A stretch of 64,000 nt of DNA from Melghirimyces profundicolus (lineage in GTDB: Bacteria; Bacillota; Bacilli; Thermoactinomycetales; DSM-45169). The notes under the pieces are model-generated. The model ran no database searches, had not been told where the DNA came from, and saw only the letters and a list, made by a program, of their open reading frames with translations. Positions 26,039 through 34,852 of the stretch are shown here, one piece after another (within the stretch, counting starts at the first letter, position 1; every line of letters starts with the position of its first letter). Position numbers and translations under genes: made by a program. The DNA is taken from the NCBI RefSeq assembly GCF_003054245.1, contig NZ_QBKR01000016.1:25678-89677 (forward strand), written 5' to 3'.

Positions 26039-26917
26039 TTGAAAAATAACATGGTGAAAATCGGCCTCGCGTTGGTACTGGTGATTTCCCTCATGGGGTG
26101 CGGAAACCTCGACGTCGGAGGCAGCGGCGCAGCTTCCACCCTGGAGAAGGCGAAGGAAGAAGGGAAGATCAAAGTCGGTTTCGCCAACGAGAAGCCTTAC
26201 GCCTACCGGGATGCCAACGGAAAAGTGACCGGGGAAGCGGTGGAGATCTCCAAGGCGATCTTTAAGAAAATGGGGATCAAGGAAGTGGAACCCGTGCTGA
26301 CTGAATTCGGCCAGCTGATTCCCGGTTTGAAGGCCAAGCGCTTCGACGTGATCACCGCCGGGATGTACATCACCCCGGAACGGTGCAAGGAAGTCGCCTT
26401 CGCCGACCCCGAGTACCAGATCGGGGAAGCCCTGGCGGTGAAGAAGGGGAACCCCAAGGACCTCCACAGCTATGAAGACGTCGTCAAAAACGAAGATGTC
26501 AAAGTGGGTGTCATGCAAGGCGCCATCGAAATCCAGTACATGGAGGATCTGGGTGTGAAAAAAAGCCAGATCAAGCAGTACTCCGATCAGCCGGGGGTGG
26601 TGCAGGCCCTGAAATCCGGCCGGGTGGACGCCATCACCATGACCGGACCCTCCCTCACGGAGATCCTGAAAGCCCAGGGGCAAGAGGGCATTGATGTGGT
26701 GAAGGACTTCGAGCAACCGGTGATCGACGGCAAGAGCGTCGTCGGCTTCGGCGCCGCCGGTTTCCGGCCCGAGGACAAAGAGTTCCGGGACCAATTCACC
26801 CAGGAGCTGAACAAAATGGAGGAGTCCGGCGAACTTCTGAAGATCCTCAAAGAGTTCAACTTTGGTGATGAAAATCTCCCCGGGGACAAAACCCAGGAAG
26901 AGCTCTGCAAAGGATAA
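26039..26917 (+). CDS. ehuB: Ectoine/hydroxyectoine ABC transporter substrate-binding lipoprotein EhuB
   Basis: 292 residues: lipoprotein signal with lipobox LMGC (cysteine at about residue 21), then a family 3 solute-binding protein. The segments KVGFANEKPYAYRDANGKVTGE and FDVITAGMYITPERC are typical of EhuB. It captures ectoine or hydroxyectoine outside the membrane. TTG start behind GAGGAGGAG. First gene of the ehu transporter set, 25 bases after doeC. Confidence 0.92.
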   Translation: MKNNMVKIGLALVLVISLMGCGNLDVGGSGAASTLEKAKEEGKIKVGFANEKPYAYRDANGKVTGEAVEISKAIFKKMGIKEVEPVLTEFGQLIPGLKAKRFDVITAGMYITPERCKEVAFADPEYQIGEALAVKKGNPKDLHSYEDVVKNEDVKVGVMQGAIEIQYMEDLGVKKSQIKQYSDQPGVVQALKSGRVDAITMTGPSLTEILKAQGQEGIDVVKDFEQPVIDGKSVVGFGAAGFRPEDKEFRDQFTQELNKMEESGELLKILKEFNFGDENLPGDKTQEELCKG

Positions 26918-27004
26918 TATTGGAACATGACCGGGGGGGAGGGAATCCCCCCTGCTCTATGGAATAAAGCAACCAGTGATTTCCCCTGCACTGAACGAAA
27001 GGAC

Positions 27005-27661
27005 GTGATACCCATCGACGTTTATTCCCGGGTGCTTCCTCTGTTGCTGGACGGCTTTGTTGTTACGATTCAGCTGGTGATCTTCGCAGGCTTCCTTTCA
27101 TTTGTGATGTCCTTTGTCGGAGGGTTGGCCCGACTGTCCCGGTTTGCTCCGGTCCGGTGGGTTGCCGGATTCATCATCGAATTTTTCCGGGGCACTTCCC
27201 TGTTGGTTCAACTGTTCTGGCTGTATTACGCCCTGCCCCTGCTGGGGGTCACCCTTCCCACCGGGTTGGTCGGGATCGTGGCATTGATGCTCAACTACGG
27301 ATCCTACGGCTCCGAGATTGTGCGCAGCTCCATTCTGGCCATTCCCAAGGGACAGACGGAGGCGGCCATTGCCCTTAACATGACGCCTTTCCAGCGGATG
27401 AAGAGCATCATCCTGCCCCAGGCGTTTCGGATCATGTTGCCCTCCTTCGGAAACCTGATGATCGAGTTGATGAAGGGAACGGCTCTTGTCGCTCTCATCA
27501 CCATTCCCGACATGACCTATTACATCAAAGAGGCCCGCAACACCATCGGTCACGATACCCAACTCTTCAGCATGTTGCTGGTGGCCTACTTCATCATCGG
27601 AATTGCGCTTACCATGCTTTTCCGTTGGCTCGAGCGCAAATTCAGCGCGGGGAGGGTTTGA
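27005..27661 (+). CDS. ehuC: Ectoine/hydroxyectoine ABC transporter permease EhuC
   Basis: About 218 residues with five hydrophobic segments. HisM/GlnP-type polar amino-acid permease: EFFRGTSLLVQLFWLYYALP and the EAA-type loop AIALNMTPFQRMKSIILPQ. The GTG at 27005 is close to AAAGGA; an upstream extension to 26927 lacks support. It pairs with EhuD in the membrane. Confidence 0.9.
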   Translation: MIPIDVYSRVLPLLLDGFVVTIQLVIFAGFLSFVMSFVGGLARLSRFAPVRWVAGFIIEFFRGTSLLVQLFWLYYALPLLGVTLPTGLVGIVALMLNYGSYGSEIVRSSILAIPKGQTEAAIALNMTPFQRMKSIILPQAFRIMLPSFGNLMIELMKGTALVALITIPDMTYYIKEARNTIGHDTQLFSMLLVAYFIIGIALTMLFRWLERKFSAGRV

Positions 27662-27664
27662 TCG

Positions 27665-28330
27665 ATGGTCTGGAAATGGGATTTCACCTTTAATGAAGTG
27701 ATTCCGAGGCTGCTGGAAGTCATCGAAGTTACGATTAACGCCACGTTGGGTGCTTTTGCCTTTGCGGTGATGGTTGGTCTGGTCCTTGCCCTGTTGCGCC
27801 GGTCCGACCGCAAGTGGATTTCCTGGCCCACGTACGGCTTTATTGAGTTTATCCGCTTAACCCCGCCCCTGGTGCAGTTGTTCTTCATCTTCTTTGTGTT
27901 CCCCCACCTGTTTGGACTGACGCTGTCGCCGATGGTGGCCGGGATCCTGGGCCTGGGGATTCACTACAGCACCTACCTGTCCGAGGTATACCGGGCCGGG
28001 ATCGAGTCGGTGCCCAAAGGACAGTGGGAAGCAGCCACGGCGCTCAACTTCTCTCCTTTGCAGAAGTGGAAGTCGGTTATCCTTCCCCAAGCCATCCGGC
28101 CGATCCTGCCGGTGATGGGGAACTATCTGATCGTGTTGTTTAAAGAAACGCCGCTCCTGTCGGCGATCGGACTGATGGAACTGGTGGGAATGGCAAAAGG
28201 AATCGGTGCGGAAACCTTCCGTTACACGGAGCCATTCACCATTGTGGGGATTCTCTTCCTGATCCTCAGCTATTCGGCCTCCCTGCTCGTGAAACGCATG
28301 GAATTGAAACTGGACCTGAACCGCAGATAA
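27665..28330 (+). CDS. ehuD: Ectoine/hydroxyectoine ABC transporter permease EhuD
   Basis: 221-residue permease of the same class, with EFIRLTPPLVQLFFIFFVFP and the loop ATALNFSPLQKWKSVILPQA. It starts four bases after the ehuC stop. The EhuC/EhuD heterodimer forms the channel. Confidence 0.92.
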   Translation: MVWKWDFTFNEVIPRLLEVIEVTINATLGAFAFAVMVGLVLALLRRSDRKWISWPTYGFIEFIRLTPPLVQLFFIFFVFPHLFGLTLSPMVAGILGLGIHYSTYLSEVYRAGIESVPKGQWEAATALNFSPLQKWKSVILPQAIRPILPVMGNYLIVLFKETPLLSAIGLMELVGMAKGIGAETFRYTEPFTIVGILFLILSYSASLLVKRMELKLDLNRR

Positions 28331-28349
28331 GAAAGGAAGTGAAGAAGAC

Positions 28350-29186
28350 TTGACTGACACCCAGGAGAAACGGTTCACCGCCTATGACATCGACGGCAAG
28401 GAGCCGATCGTCAAATACCGGAAAATCAGCAAATCCTTCGGAGACAACGAAGTCCTGAAGGAGATCGACTTTGACCTCTACCCCGGGGAACGGGTGGCCA
28501 TCATCGGTCCCAGCGGATCCGGAAAGACGACGATGGCACGCCTTTTGATGACGCTGGAAACGCCGACGGCCGGCACGATTGAGGTGGACGGGCGCCATCT
28601 GTGGCACAAAGAAGTGAACGGGAAATTGGTCCCCGCCGACGAAAAGCACCTTCACGAGGTGCGGGGGGATATCGGGATGGTGTTCCAGCACTTCAATCTG
28701 TTCCCGCACATGACCATCATGAGAAACCTGACGGAAGCTCCGGTCAAGGTGCTCGGCCTTCCCAAAAAAGAAGCAGAAGAGCGGGCCAAGGAGATGCTCG
28801 AAAAGGTGGGGATGTCGGAGAAGGCGAAGGATTATCCCGCCAGTCTCTCCGGCGGCCAACAGCAGCGGGTGGCCATCGCCCGGGCCTTGGTGATGCGTCC
28901 CAAGGTGATGCTCTTTGACGAGCCGACCTCCGCCCTGGATCCGGAAACCGTGGGTGAGGTGCTCAACGTGATCAAGGACATCGCCAAACAGGGGGATATG
29001 TCGATGATGCTGATCACCCACGAGATGAGTTTCGCCCGGGAAGTGGCCGACCGGGTATGCTTCTTCGACGAAGGGAAAATTCAGGAACAGGGGCCCCCGT
29101 CGGAAATCTTCACCAACCCGGAAACCGAACGGTTGAGAGAATTTCTTAAAGGGTTTAACGTGAACGGAAACGGGGAATCGCAATAA
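28350..29186 (+). CDS. ehuA: Ectoine/hydroxyectoine ABC transporter ATPase EhuA
   Basis: 278 residues: Walker A GPSGSGKTT, Q-loop VFQHFNLFPHMT, signature LSGGQQQR, Walker B VMLFDEPTSALD and the switch His in LITHEMSFA. TTG start with GAAAGGAAG upstream. Last gene of the doe/ehu operon, ended by a strong terminator. Confidence 0.93.
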   Translation: MTDTQEKRFTAYDIDGKEPIVKYRKISKSFGDNEVLKEIDFDLYPGERVAIIGPSGSGKTTMARLLMTLETPTAGTIEVDGRHLWHKEVNGKLVPADEKHLHEVRGDIGMVFQHFNLFPHMTIMRNLTEAPVKVLGLPKKEAEERAKEMLEKVGMSEKAKDYPASLSGGQQQRVAIARALVMRPKVMLFDEPTSALDPETVGEVLNVIKDIAKQGDMSMMLITHEMSFAREVADRVCFFDEGKIQEQGPPSEIFTNPETERLREFLKGFNVNGNGESQ

Positions 29187-29209
29187 CGGGAATCGAATCG
29201 ATCGGACAA

Positions 29210-29242
29210 GCCGCCGGCATAAGCCGGCGGCTTTGTTTTTTT
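29210..29242 (+). terminator. Terminator of the ectoine catabolism/uptake operon
   Basis: GCCGCCGGC-ATAA-GCCGGCGGC stem followed by TTTGTTTTTTT. A textbook intrinsic terminator 23 bases after the ehuA stop. Confidence 0.92.
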
Positions 29243-29266
29243 AGGGATACCTGATTTTGGATTGCC

Positions 29267-29290
29267 ATAATACTGAAAATTTAGTATTAT
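29267..29290. promoter_or_regulatory. Palindrome in the promoter region of the secreted hydrolase
   Basis: ATAATACT / AGTATTAT, perfect 8-base arms with an 8-base spacer, about 55 bases before the start of the CocE-like gene in an AT-rich stretch. Possible operator; the regulator is unknown. Confidence 0.4.
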
Positions 29291-29344
29291 ATCGATACGA
29301 CATCGTACTGACTTGAGTATCTTGAAGAAGGGAGAAGGTGTGCC

Positions 29345-31132
29345 GTGAAAAATCGGATCCGGGCGATGGTTCTGCTTTTGGCGGCGGCGATCCTGCCGGC
29401 TGCGGTTTGGGTCCCCGGTGCCCATGCGGTCGGACCCCCCTCGGGGGCGACATGGGACGATTACGACCGTCCGGCTGAATATGAAGTGAAAGTGGAAAAA
29501 GATAGATCCATCACCGTTCGGGACGGGACCGTTCTGACGGCGGATATCTATCGGCCGGCTGCCAGGGGCCGGTTTCCCGTCCTCCTGACCCAGACCCCCT
29601 ACAACAAGAACGGGACGTTGGGACAGGCCAACGAGTATTTTGTCCGGAGAGGGTATGTTCATGTGGTGGTTGATGTCCGGGGAACCGGCGGCTCCCAGGG
29701 GAGCTGGGAGGCGTTCGGAGAGTCGGAGCAACAAGACGGATATGACCTGGTGAAATGGGTGGCGGAGCAGCCCTGGAGTGACGGGAACGTGGGTCTGTGG
29801 GGGGCATCCTACATGGCCATCAACCAGATTTTCACCGCTGCCCGGCATCCGCCCGGTTTGAAGGCGATCTTCCCGATCGTGCCGATGGCGGACAGTTACC
29901 GGGACATCATGATGTCCGGGGGGCAGGCCAACACCGGGTTCATCCCTTTGTGGATGGGACTGGTCACCTCGGGAGGGCTGATGCCTCCGACTTACACGCT
30001 GGAAGATCCGGTCCGGGGGAGCACTTCCCTTGCGGGGCACGCCGGTTCGACCCTCAACTTTCCGGTCCACACCGTTTCTTCCATCCTGACGGGTGGGGAC
30101 AAAGCCTTTGACGGACCCTTTTATCGCCTTCGTTCTCCGGTGGAGGCGGCGGACCGGGTGAAGGTCCCCGCCTTTATCACCGGCGGCCTCCATGATATTT
30201 TCCAACGGGGGGAACCCCTCCTTTACGAACACCTGAAGGAACGGGTGAACGCCAAATTGCTGATGGGAAACTGGACCCACGGCGATTTCGGCAGCGGACT
30301 GCCGGCGGACGGCGTTCCCACCCTGGACCGGATCGCGCTGCGCTGGTTCGACCATTATCTGAAGGGGATGGATACCAAGGTGGAGGACATCCCCGATGTG
30401 ACCCAATATGTACTTGGAAAAGGCCATTTTGAAGTACAGCCGGACTGGCCCCACCCGGGAATCGAGCCCGAACGGTTCTATCTGGGGGAAGATCGAAGTC
30501 TGAAGCCGGAAAGGCCCTCTTCCGAAGGGAAGGATTCGATGCCGCAAATTCCGGTCAACGGCGTCTGCTCGGGCAGCACCAACCAATGGACCGCCGGACT
30601 GGTTCAGGCCATCCCCTGCACAAAGGATAACCGGCTGACCGAAAAGACCGAGATCACTTACACCACTCCGGTCCTGAAGGAAGATCTGAAGTTCTCCGGA
30701 CCGATCGCCGCCAAGATCTATGCTTCCACCACCGCCCGGGAAGCGGTCCTCTCGGTGAGGATCACCGACGTGGCCCCGGACGGCACGTCCACCGAACTGA
30801 CCGCGGGATGGTTGGCTGCTTCCTTCCGGGAAACGGATGAATCCAAAAGCCGAACCATTCAAGGGGAAAATTTGCAACCGTGGCATCCCTTCACCCGGGA
30901 ATCCGTGAAAAACGTGACGCCGGGGGAAATCATGCCCCTGGACGTGGAAATTTTTCCGACCAACGCCGTGATCAAACAAGGACACCGCCTGCGGGTCGCC
31001 ATCGGTCCGAGCGATTTCCCCCATGCGGTCTCTCCGCTCCCTCAACTGGCGGATCAGACGGGAGGAGTGCTGACGCTGCACCACGGACCGTCCCATCCCT
31101 CCCGTGTGGTTCTGCCCGTGACGTCCCCTTGA
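29345..31132 (+). CDS. Secreted CocE/NonD-family hydrolase (X-Pro dipeptidyl-peptidase-like)
   Basis: 595 residues. N-terminal Sec signal (hydrophobic about 7-24, cleavage after AHA). An alpha/beta hydrolase domain follows with the nucleophile Ser in GLWGASYMA and the X-Pro peptidase-type block VDVRGTGGSQGSW. The C-terminal jelly-roll domain (from about 440) ends with VAIGPSDFPH. Family members cleave X-Pro peptides, cocaine esters or acyl esters; the substrate is not predictable here. GTG start, AGAAGG upstream. Monocistronic. Confidence 0.88.
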   Translation: MKNRIRAMVLLLAAAILPAAVWVPGAHAVGPPSGATWDDYDRPAEYEVKVEKDRSITVRDGTVLTADIYRPAARGRFPVLLTQTPYNKNGTLGQANEYFVRRGYVHVVVDVRGTGGSQGSWEAFGESEQQDGYDLVKWVAEQPWSDGNVGLWGASYMAINQIFTAARHPPGLKAIFPIVPMADSYRDIMMSGGQANTGFIPLWMGLVTSGGLMPPTYTLEDPVRGSTSLAGHAGSTLNFPVHTVSSILTGGDKAFDGPFYRLRSPVEAADRVKVPAFITGGLHDIFQRGEPLLYEHLKERVNAKLLMGNWTHGDFGSGLPADGVPTLDRIALRWFDHYLKGMDTKVEDIPDVTQYVLGKGHFEVQPDWPHPGIEPERFYLGEDRSLKPERPSSEGKDSMPQIPVNGVCSGSTNQWTAGLVQAIPCTKDNRLTEKTEITYTTPVLKEDLKFSGPIAAKIYASTTAREAVLSVRITDVAPDGTSTELTAGWLAASFRETDESKSRTIQGENLQPWHPFTRESVKNVTPGEIMPLDVEIFPTNAVIKQGHRLRVAIGPSDFPHAVSPLPQLADQTGGVLTLHHGPSHPSRVVLPVTSP

Positions 31133-31138
31133 TGAAAG

Positions 31139-31167
31139 AGCTCTCCAGCGGAGGGCTTTTTCGTTTT
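31139..31167 (+). terminator. Terminator after the CocE-like gene
   Basis: AGCTCTCC-AGC-GGAGGGCT stem (with one G-T pair), followed by TTTTCGTTTTT. Confidence 0.8.
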
Positions 31168-31273
31168 TCAATAAAAAAACCGTTATTTTTTCTCCCTGAG
31201 TGGACACAAAAACGGACCCCTTTACGAATAAAATTAATGAAGAGACTTTGACCGGAGTGGAGAGGTGTCTTCC

Positions 31274-31450
31274 GTGTATAAAAAGCGGATGAAACTGCTG
31301 TCTTTGATGATCGCGTTGACGCTCTTTTTCATTCAGAACCAGGAAGCCGATACGGCCCATGCCCATGGGGCCGATGGAGAACCGCCGGTGGAGACCGTGA
31401 AGGAAACCGCGAAAAAAGTGGTCCGCTCCCTCTTGAACCCGGGGGAATAA
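31274..31450 (+). CDS. Small secreted protein, unknown
   Basis: 58 residues from the GTG at 31274, which has GAGGTG six bases upstream. It starts with basic residues and a hydrophobic run (KLLSLMIALTLFFI), then a His/Ala/Asp region and a short charged tail. It looks like a signal peptide or single-pass anchor. I do not recognise a family. A terminator follows ten bases after the stop, which supports it being a gene. Confidence 0.55.
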   Translation: MYKKRMKLLSLMIALTLFFIQNQEADTAHAHGADGEPPVETVKETAKKVVRSLLNPGE

Positions 31451-31460
31451 GAGCCCGCTT

Positions 31461-31485
31461 AAAGCCCTTTTCCGGGGCTTTTTTG
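31461..31485 (+). terminator. Terminator after the small secreted protein gene
   Basis: AAGCCC / GGGCTT hairpin with TTTTTT tail. The following 31486-31757 stretch is AT-rich; an open frame there has no convincing protein character. Confidence 0.75.
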
Positions 31486-31757
31486 TATGATAATGAAATC
31501 ATGGGGAGGGATCACCTGAACGTCCGTGCTCATCGATGATGCATTCAATGCAAATCCTCAATCGGTGAAAGCGGAAACAAACGTACTTAAACAGACAGGA
31601 AAAAATAGTAAAAAAATAAATAATGGCACTGAATACTGGTGGTTTCCTAATTATTCAACTCCCTTCCACCTTGTCTTTTTTTGTGAAATCGATGAATGGA
31701 CATGCACGGGACAAACGTCCAGAGCATTTAAATACAAGGGGAAAGGGAGTGTCATGT

Positions 31758-32708
31758 ATGGCCATAAAACCACCTATGCTTCGCCCTGGAGATACGATTG
31801 GAATTGTTACTCCGGGGAGTCCTGAAGAAGCAGATGTGATTAATGATCGAATTGATACCCTCAGAGGAATGGGATTTAATGTCGTATTAGGTCAATATGT
31901 ATATGCTGAAAATGGTTTTCTGGCTGGTACCGACCAACAACGCGCCTTTGATTTAATGAGCATGTTTGAAAATGAACAAGTGAATATGATCATGCCTACC
32001 CGGGGTGGCGTGGGCGTAGCCGGAATTCTACCTTACCTGGATTATAATTTGATTCGGCGCAATCCTAAAATTGTAACAGGATACAGTGATATTACTGTAT
32101 TATTAAACGTTCTATATCAATTGAGCAATCTGGTGACTTTCCACGGTCTTATGCTTGTTAACTTCCATCAGGAAGAGCCTGCTTATAATTTCGAACAATA
32201 TTTTGAAGCGGTAACCCAGGTCAATCCATTCAGAAGAATTGAAAATCCTCCTGACAAACCTCAAATAAGCAGGGTTCCCGGAAACGTGACAGGCCCGGTT
32301 GTAGGAGGGAATCTTACTCCTTTTGTAGGTACATTGGGAACCCCGTTTGACATTGATACGAGAGGAAAAATACTCCTCTTGGAAGAGGTGAATGAGCCCA
32401 TGACCAGGGTTTACAGATATTTGAATCATCTGAAGCTTGCCGGAAAATTTGATGATTGTATCGGAATTATTTTAGGGGAATGCACAGATTGTATTCCGTC
32501 TTTCGGAGTAACGTACGAAGATTTAATTAATGATTTCCTTGTTCCTCTTGGCAAACCGCTCATGACAAACGTTGCAACGGCCCACGGGGAATATAAAACA
32601 ACGATCCCCATTGGTGTAAATGTGAATTTAAATACCTTTGAAAATACGTTGACGGTTGTGGAACCGGCCGTAAGCCCATATATTTCAAAGCGATCTTTTT
32701 TCTTATAA
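31758..32708 (+). CDS. LD-carboxypeptidase (S66 family, MccF/LdcA-like)
   Basis: 316 residues. S66 serine peptidases cut the L,D-bond of cell-wall tetrapeptides or inactivate microcin C-type nucleotide peptides. The nucleophile Ser is in TGYSDIT, preceded by MPTRGGVGVAGILPYLD; the glutamate lies in LLLEEVNE and the His in TAHGEYKTT. The start ATG at 31758 has AAGGGAG eight bases upstream. Base composition is clearly more AT-rich than the neighbours, including the flanks, which suggests recent transfer. Confidence 0.88.
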   Translation: MAIKPPMLRPGDTIGIVTPGSPEEADVINDRIDTLRGMGFNVVLGQYVYAENGFLAGTDQQRAFDLMSMFENEQVNMIMPTRGGVGVAGILPYLDYNLIRRNPKIVTGYSDITVLLNVLYQLSNLVTFHGLMLVNFHQEEPAYNFEQYFEAVTQVNPFRRIENPPDKPQISRVPGNVTGPVVGGNLTPFVGTLGTPFDIDTRGKILLLEEVNEPMTRVYRYLNHLKLAGKFDDCIGIILGECTDCIPSFGVTYEDLINDFLVPLGKPLMTNVATAHGEYKTTIPIGVNVNLNTFENTLTVVEPAVSPYISKRSFFL

Positions 32709-32834
32709 TTGTGTATGAATATCGGTGATCCAACACTTTTTTCAAATAAGTGACAGATGAACCTTCTGTACCCATCGTATGGTCGTCTTCTTGATTGAAT
32801 ACAGTCAATGGCCGTGTTTAGTGTAGACTCTAAA

Positions 32835-33120
32835 AGCGTTGTGATTGATGGTTAGGTTCAGAAGAAGGGAAGCGTTTACCCGAAATTGCGACTTTGCTGT
32901 CCTGCCCAGCGGAGAATCAGCCGGCAAGGGCGTTCAGGGGCAAAAGCTTCTCTGTGTTGCATCCGCAGGCGTTTGCCCCTGCCCGCAGCAGGAAGATTCG
33001 GAGCGGACCGTGCAACCATCTCTGCAGGACAGCATAGCGCGACCGGGAGTGAAGCGACCTCAGGCGCGACTTGTGCTCTGAGAGAACAACCGGAGTGGCT
33101 TCGGGTGAATGCGCCGCCCG
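32835..33120 (-). repeat. Dispersed palindromic repeat, near-full-length copy in minus orientation
   Basis: It starts AGCGTTGTGATTGATGGTTAG and contains TTTACCCGAAAT, TTTGCTGTCCTGC, CAGGGGCAAAAGC, CCCTGCCCGCAGCAGG, TCTGCAGGACAGCATAGC and GGCTTCGGGTGAAT. The far end (about 33110-33120) is degenerate, so the boundary is approximate. It lies between the LD-carboxypeptidase gene and the convergent murE-like gene. Confidence 0.8.
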
Positions 33121-33190
33121 CAGTGGAACCGGTTACAATGATTTCCTCCGGGTTCGCACCAGCACTGCAGTTAACCTGCTTAGCCAACAT

Positions 33191-33219
33191 AAAAAAGCGC
33201 CCCATGGCGGCGCTTTTAA
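33191..33219 (-). terminator. Terminator overlapping the stop of the murE-like gene
   Basis: AAAAGCGCC-type arm pairs with GGCGCTTTT around CCATGGC; a T run follows on the minus strand. The stem includes the stop codon. Confidence 0.75.
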
Positions 33220-34667
33220 ACTTTCAGGTGTTCCCTTTTCATCAGCCATCGCACAGCCTCCAAGTCCGAGTGGACGGGGAGGGTGCAGGGATCATCGTAG
33301 GGTTCGGGTCCTTTGCCGGTGATGGTGATCCAGTCCCCGGGACGGGCTTCCTCCAATGCCTGCCGGATGGCGAGGGACCGATCCTCGACCAGGGTCACCT
33401 TTCCCCGGCCGTACCGACGGGCGATCCGTTTCATCTCTTCCTTCATCTCATTCCACGGGGTCTTTCCCAGCTTGTCCCGGGTGAGAATCACCCGGTCGCT
33501 GATCCGGGAAGAAACGGAAAGCAATTCTCCCCGTTTGGAAGGGTCCCGGTCTCCCCGGAAACCGAAGACGTGAAAGAGTTGCCCGTTGCAACGGGACCGG
33601 ATGGTGTTCAGGAATTCATACAGCCCGTCCGGAGTATGGGCATAATCGACCACCAAATTCACTCCGGAAGGGTGTGAAAACCGTTCAAATCTCCCAGGGA
33701 TTCCGGGGAATTGTTCCAGTGCGCGGACGGCCCGGTCGGCTTCCACGCCCAGGGATGTGGCGGCGCAGTAGGCCGCTGCCGCATTGCGGGCGTTGTATTT
33801 TCCGGGAAGGGGAAGAGAGAGCGTCCGGACCGTTCCCCCTTCCCGCAAATCCAGACGGCCTCGATCCGTCGGTTCGATCCGGATGTCATCTTCGGGCGTT
33901 TCCCCGACGGTCCGGACGGAGAGACCTTCCGACACCAATTGGCCGGCGAGTTTTCGGCCCCAGTCGGTGAAGGTGCAGACAACCGCCGTTCCGGAAGGTT
34001 TCAATTGGGAAAAAAGGCGTTTCTTCGCCTGGAAGTAAGCCTCCATATTCCCGTGGTAATCCAGGTGTTCCCGGCTCAGGTTGGTGAAGACCGCACAGTC
34101 GAAACCGATCCGGTCGGTTCGGTGCTGTACAATGCCGTGGGAAGAGACTTCCATCACCACCCAGGGGTCGCGGCTTTCAGCCAGCCACTTTTGAAGAGAC
34201 AGGGCATCGGGGGTGGTGTTGGCGGCGGGGATCTCCACTCCGTTGATCCGGTGATGAATGGTACCGATCAGGGTGCAGCTGCTTCCGTTCTCCCGCAGGA
34301 TATGGTGGAGCATGTGGGAAGTGGTGGTTTTACCGTTGGTTCCGGTCACTCCGACGACGGTGTGACGGTCGGAAGGCTGACCATAAAAGCGGGCGGCCAA
34401 GTGGGCAAGCGCCCTGCGGCCGTCGGGGACGCGGATATAGGGAACGGGGAGGTCGGGAACCTCTTTCTCACCCGCCACGGCGACGGCTCCGGCCCGGACG
34501 GCGTCCATGATGAAATCATGACCGTCCACCTCATTGCCCCGGATCGCGACAAAAAGATCTCCGGGTTGGATTTTGGCGGAATGAAAATGAATTCCCCGAA
34601 TGGATCGGTCACCCGCAGAGGCGGGAACCGAAACCGGAAGGGGATGAAAAACATCCTTCAATTTCAT
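33216..34667 (-). CDS. MurE-family Mur ligase with atypical substrate motif
   Basis: 483 residues with all three Mur-ligase domains. The ATP loop is GVTGTNGKTTT (residues 106-116); NLSREHLDYHGNMEAY follows at about 196-211 and GRFERF at 325-330. In MurE proteins that add meso-diaminopimelate the C-terminal domain carries a DNPR-type motif. Here the matching place reads TRDKLGKTP (396-404), and the later GKGHE is GKGPEP (451-456). It stands alone, outside a division/cell-wall cluster. It is therefore probably a MurE paralogue with another substrate or role. ATG start with GAGGAG. Confidence 0.85.
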   Translation of the reverse strand: MKLKDVFHPLPVSVPASAGDRSIRGIHFHSAKIQPGDLFVAIRGNEVDGHDFIMDAVRAGAVAVAGEKEVPDLPVPYIRVPDGRRALAHLAARFYGQPSDRHTVVGVTGTNGKTTTSHMLHHILRENGSSCTLIGTIHHRINGVEIPAANTTPDALSLQKWLAESRDPWVVMEVSSHGIVQHRTDRIGFDCAVFTNLSREHLDYHGNMEAYFQAKKRLFSQLKPSGTAVVCTFTDWGRKLAGQLVSEGLSVRTVGETPEDDIRIEPTDRGRLDLREGGTVRTLSLPLPGKYNARNAAAAYCAATSLGVEADRAVRALEQFPGIPGRFERFSHPSGVNLVVDYAHTPDGLYEFLNTIRSRCNGQLFHVFGFRGDRDPSKRGELLSVSSRISDRVILTRDKLGKTPWNEMKEEMKRIARRYGRGKVTLVEDRSLAIRQALEEARPGDWITITGKGPEPYDDPCTLPVHSDLEAVRWLMKREHLKV

Positions 34668-34852
34668 GGGAACTCCTCTTTCTATGTCGGAAGCATTGGG
34701 TATCCATTTTCACATTCTCGACTTAGAAGTCTGTACCTCCAGTAACGGCGTTCGGCCTGATTCAGTTACATGGGATTCTGCTTCCTTTTCTTTTCAATAG
34801 GGAGCGGGAAACTCCCTGCCGGTTATGAAAGATTCTGCCTCAAAAGGGCCAT

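Noticed and set aside
31526..31825. 99-codon open frame before the LD-carboxypeptidase
   Set aside because: No recognisable protein pattern and no good ribosome site; it overlaps the start of the peptidase gene.
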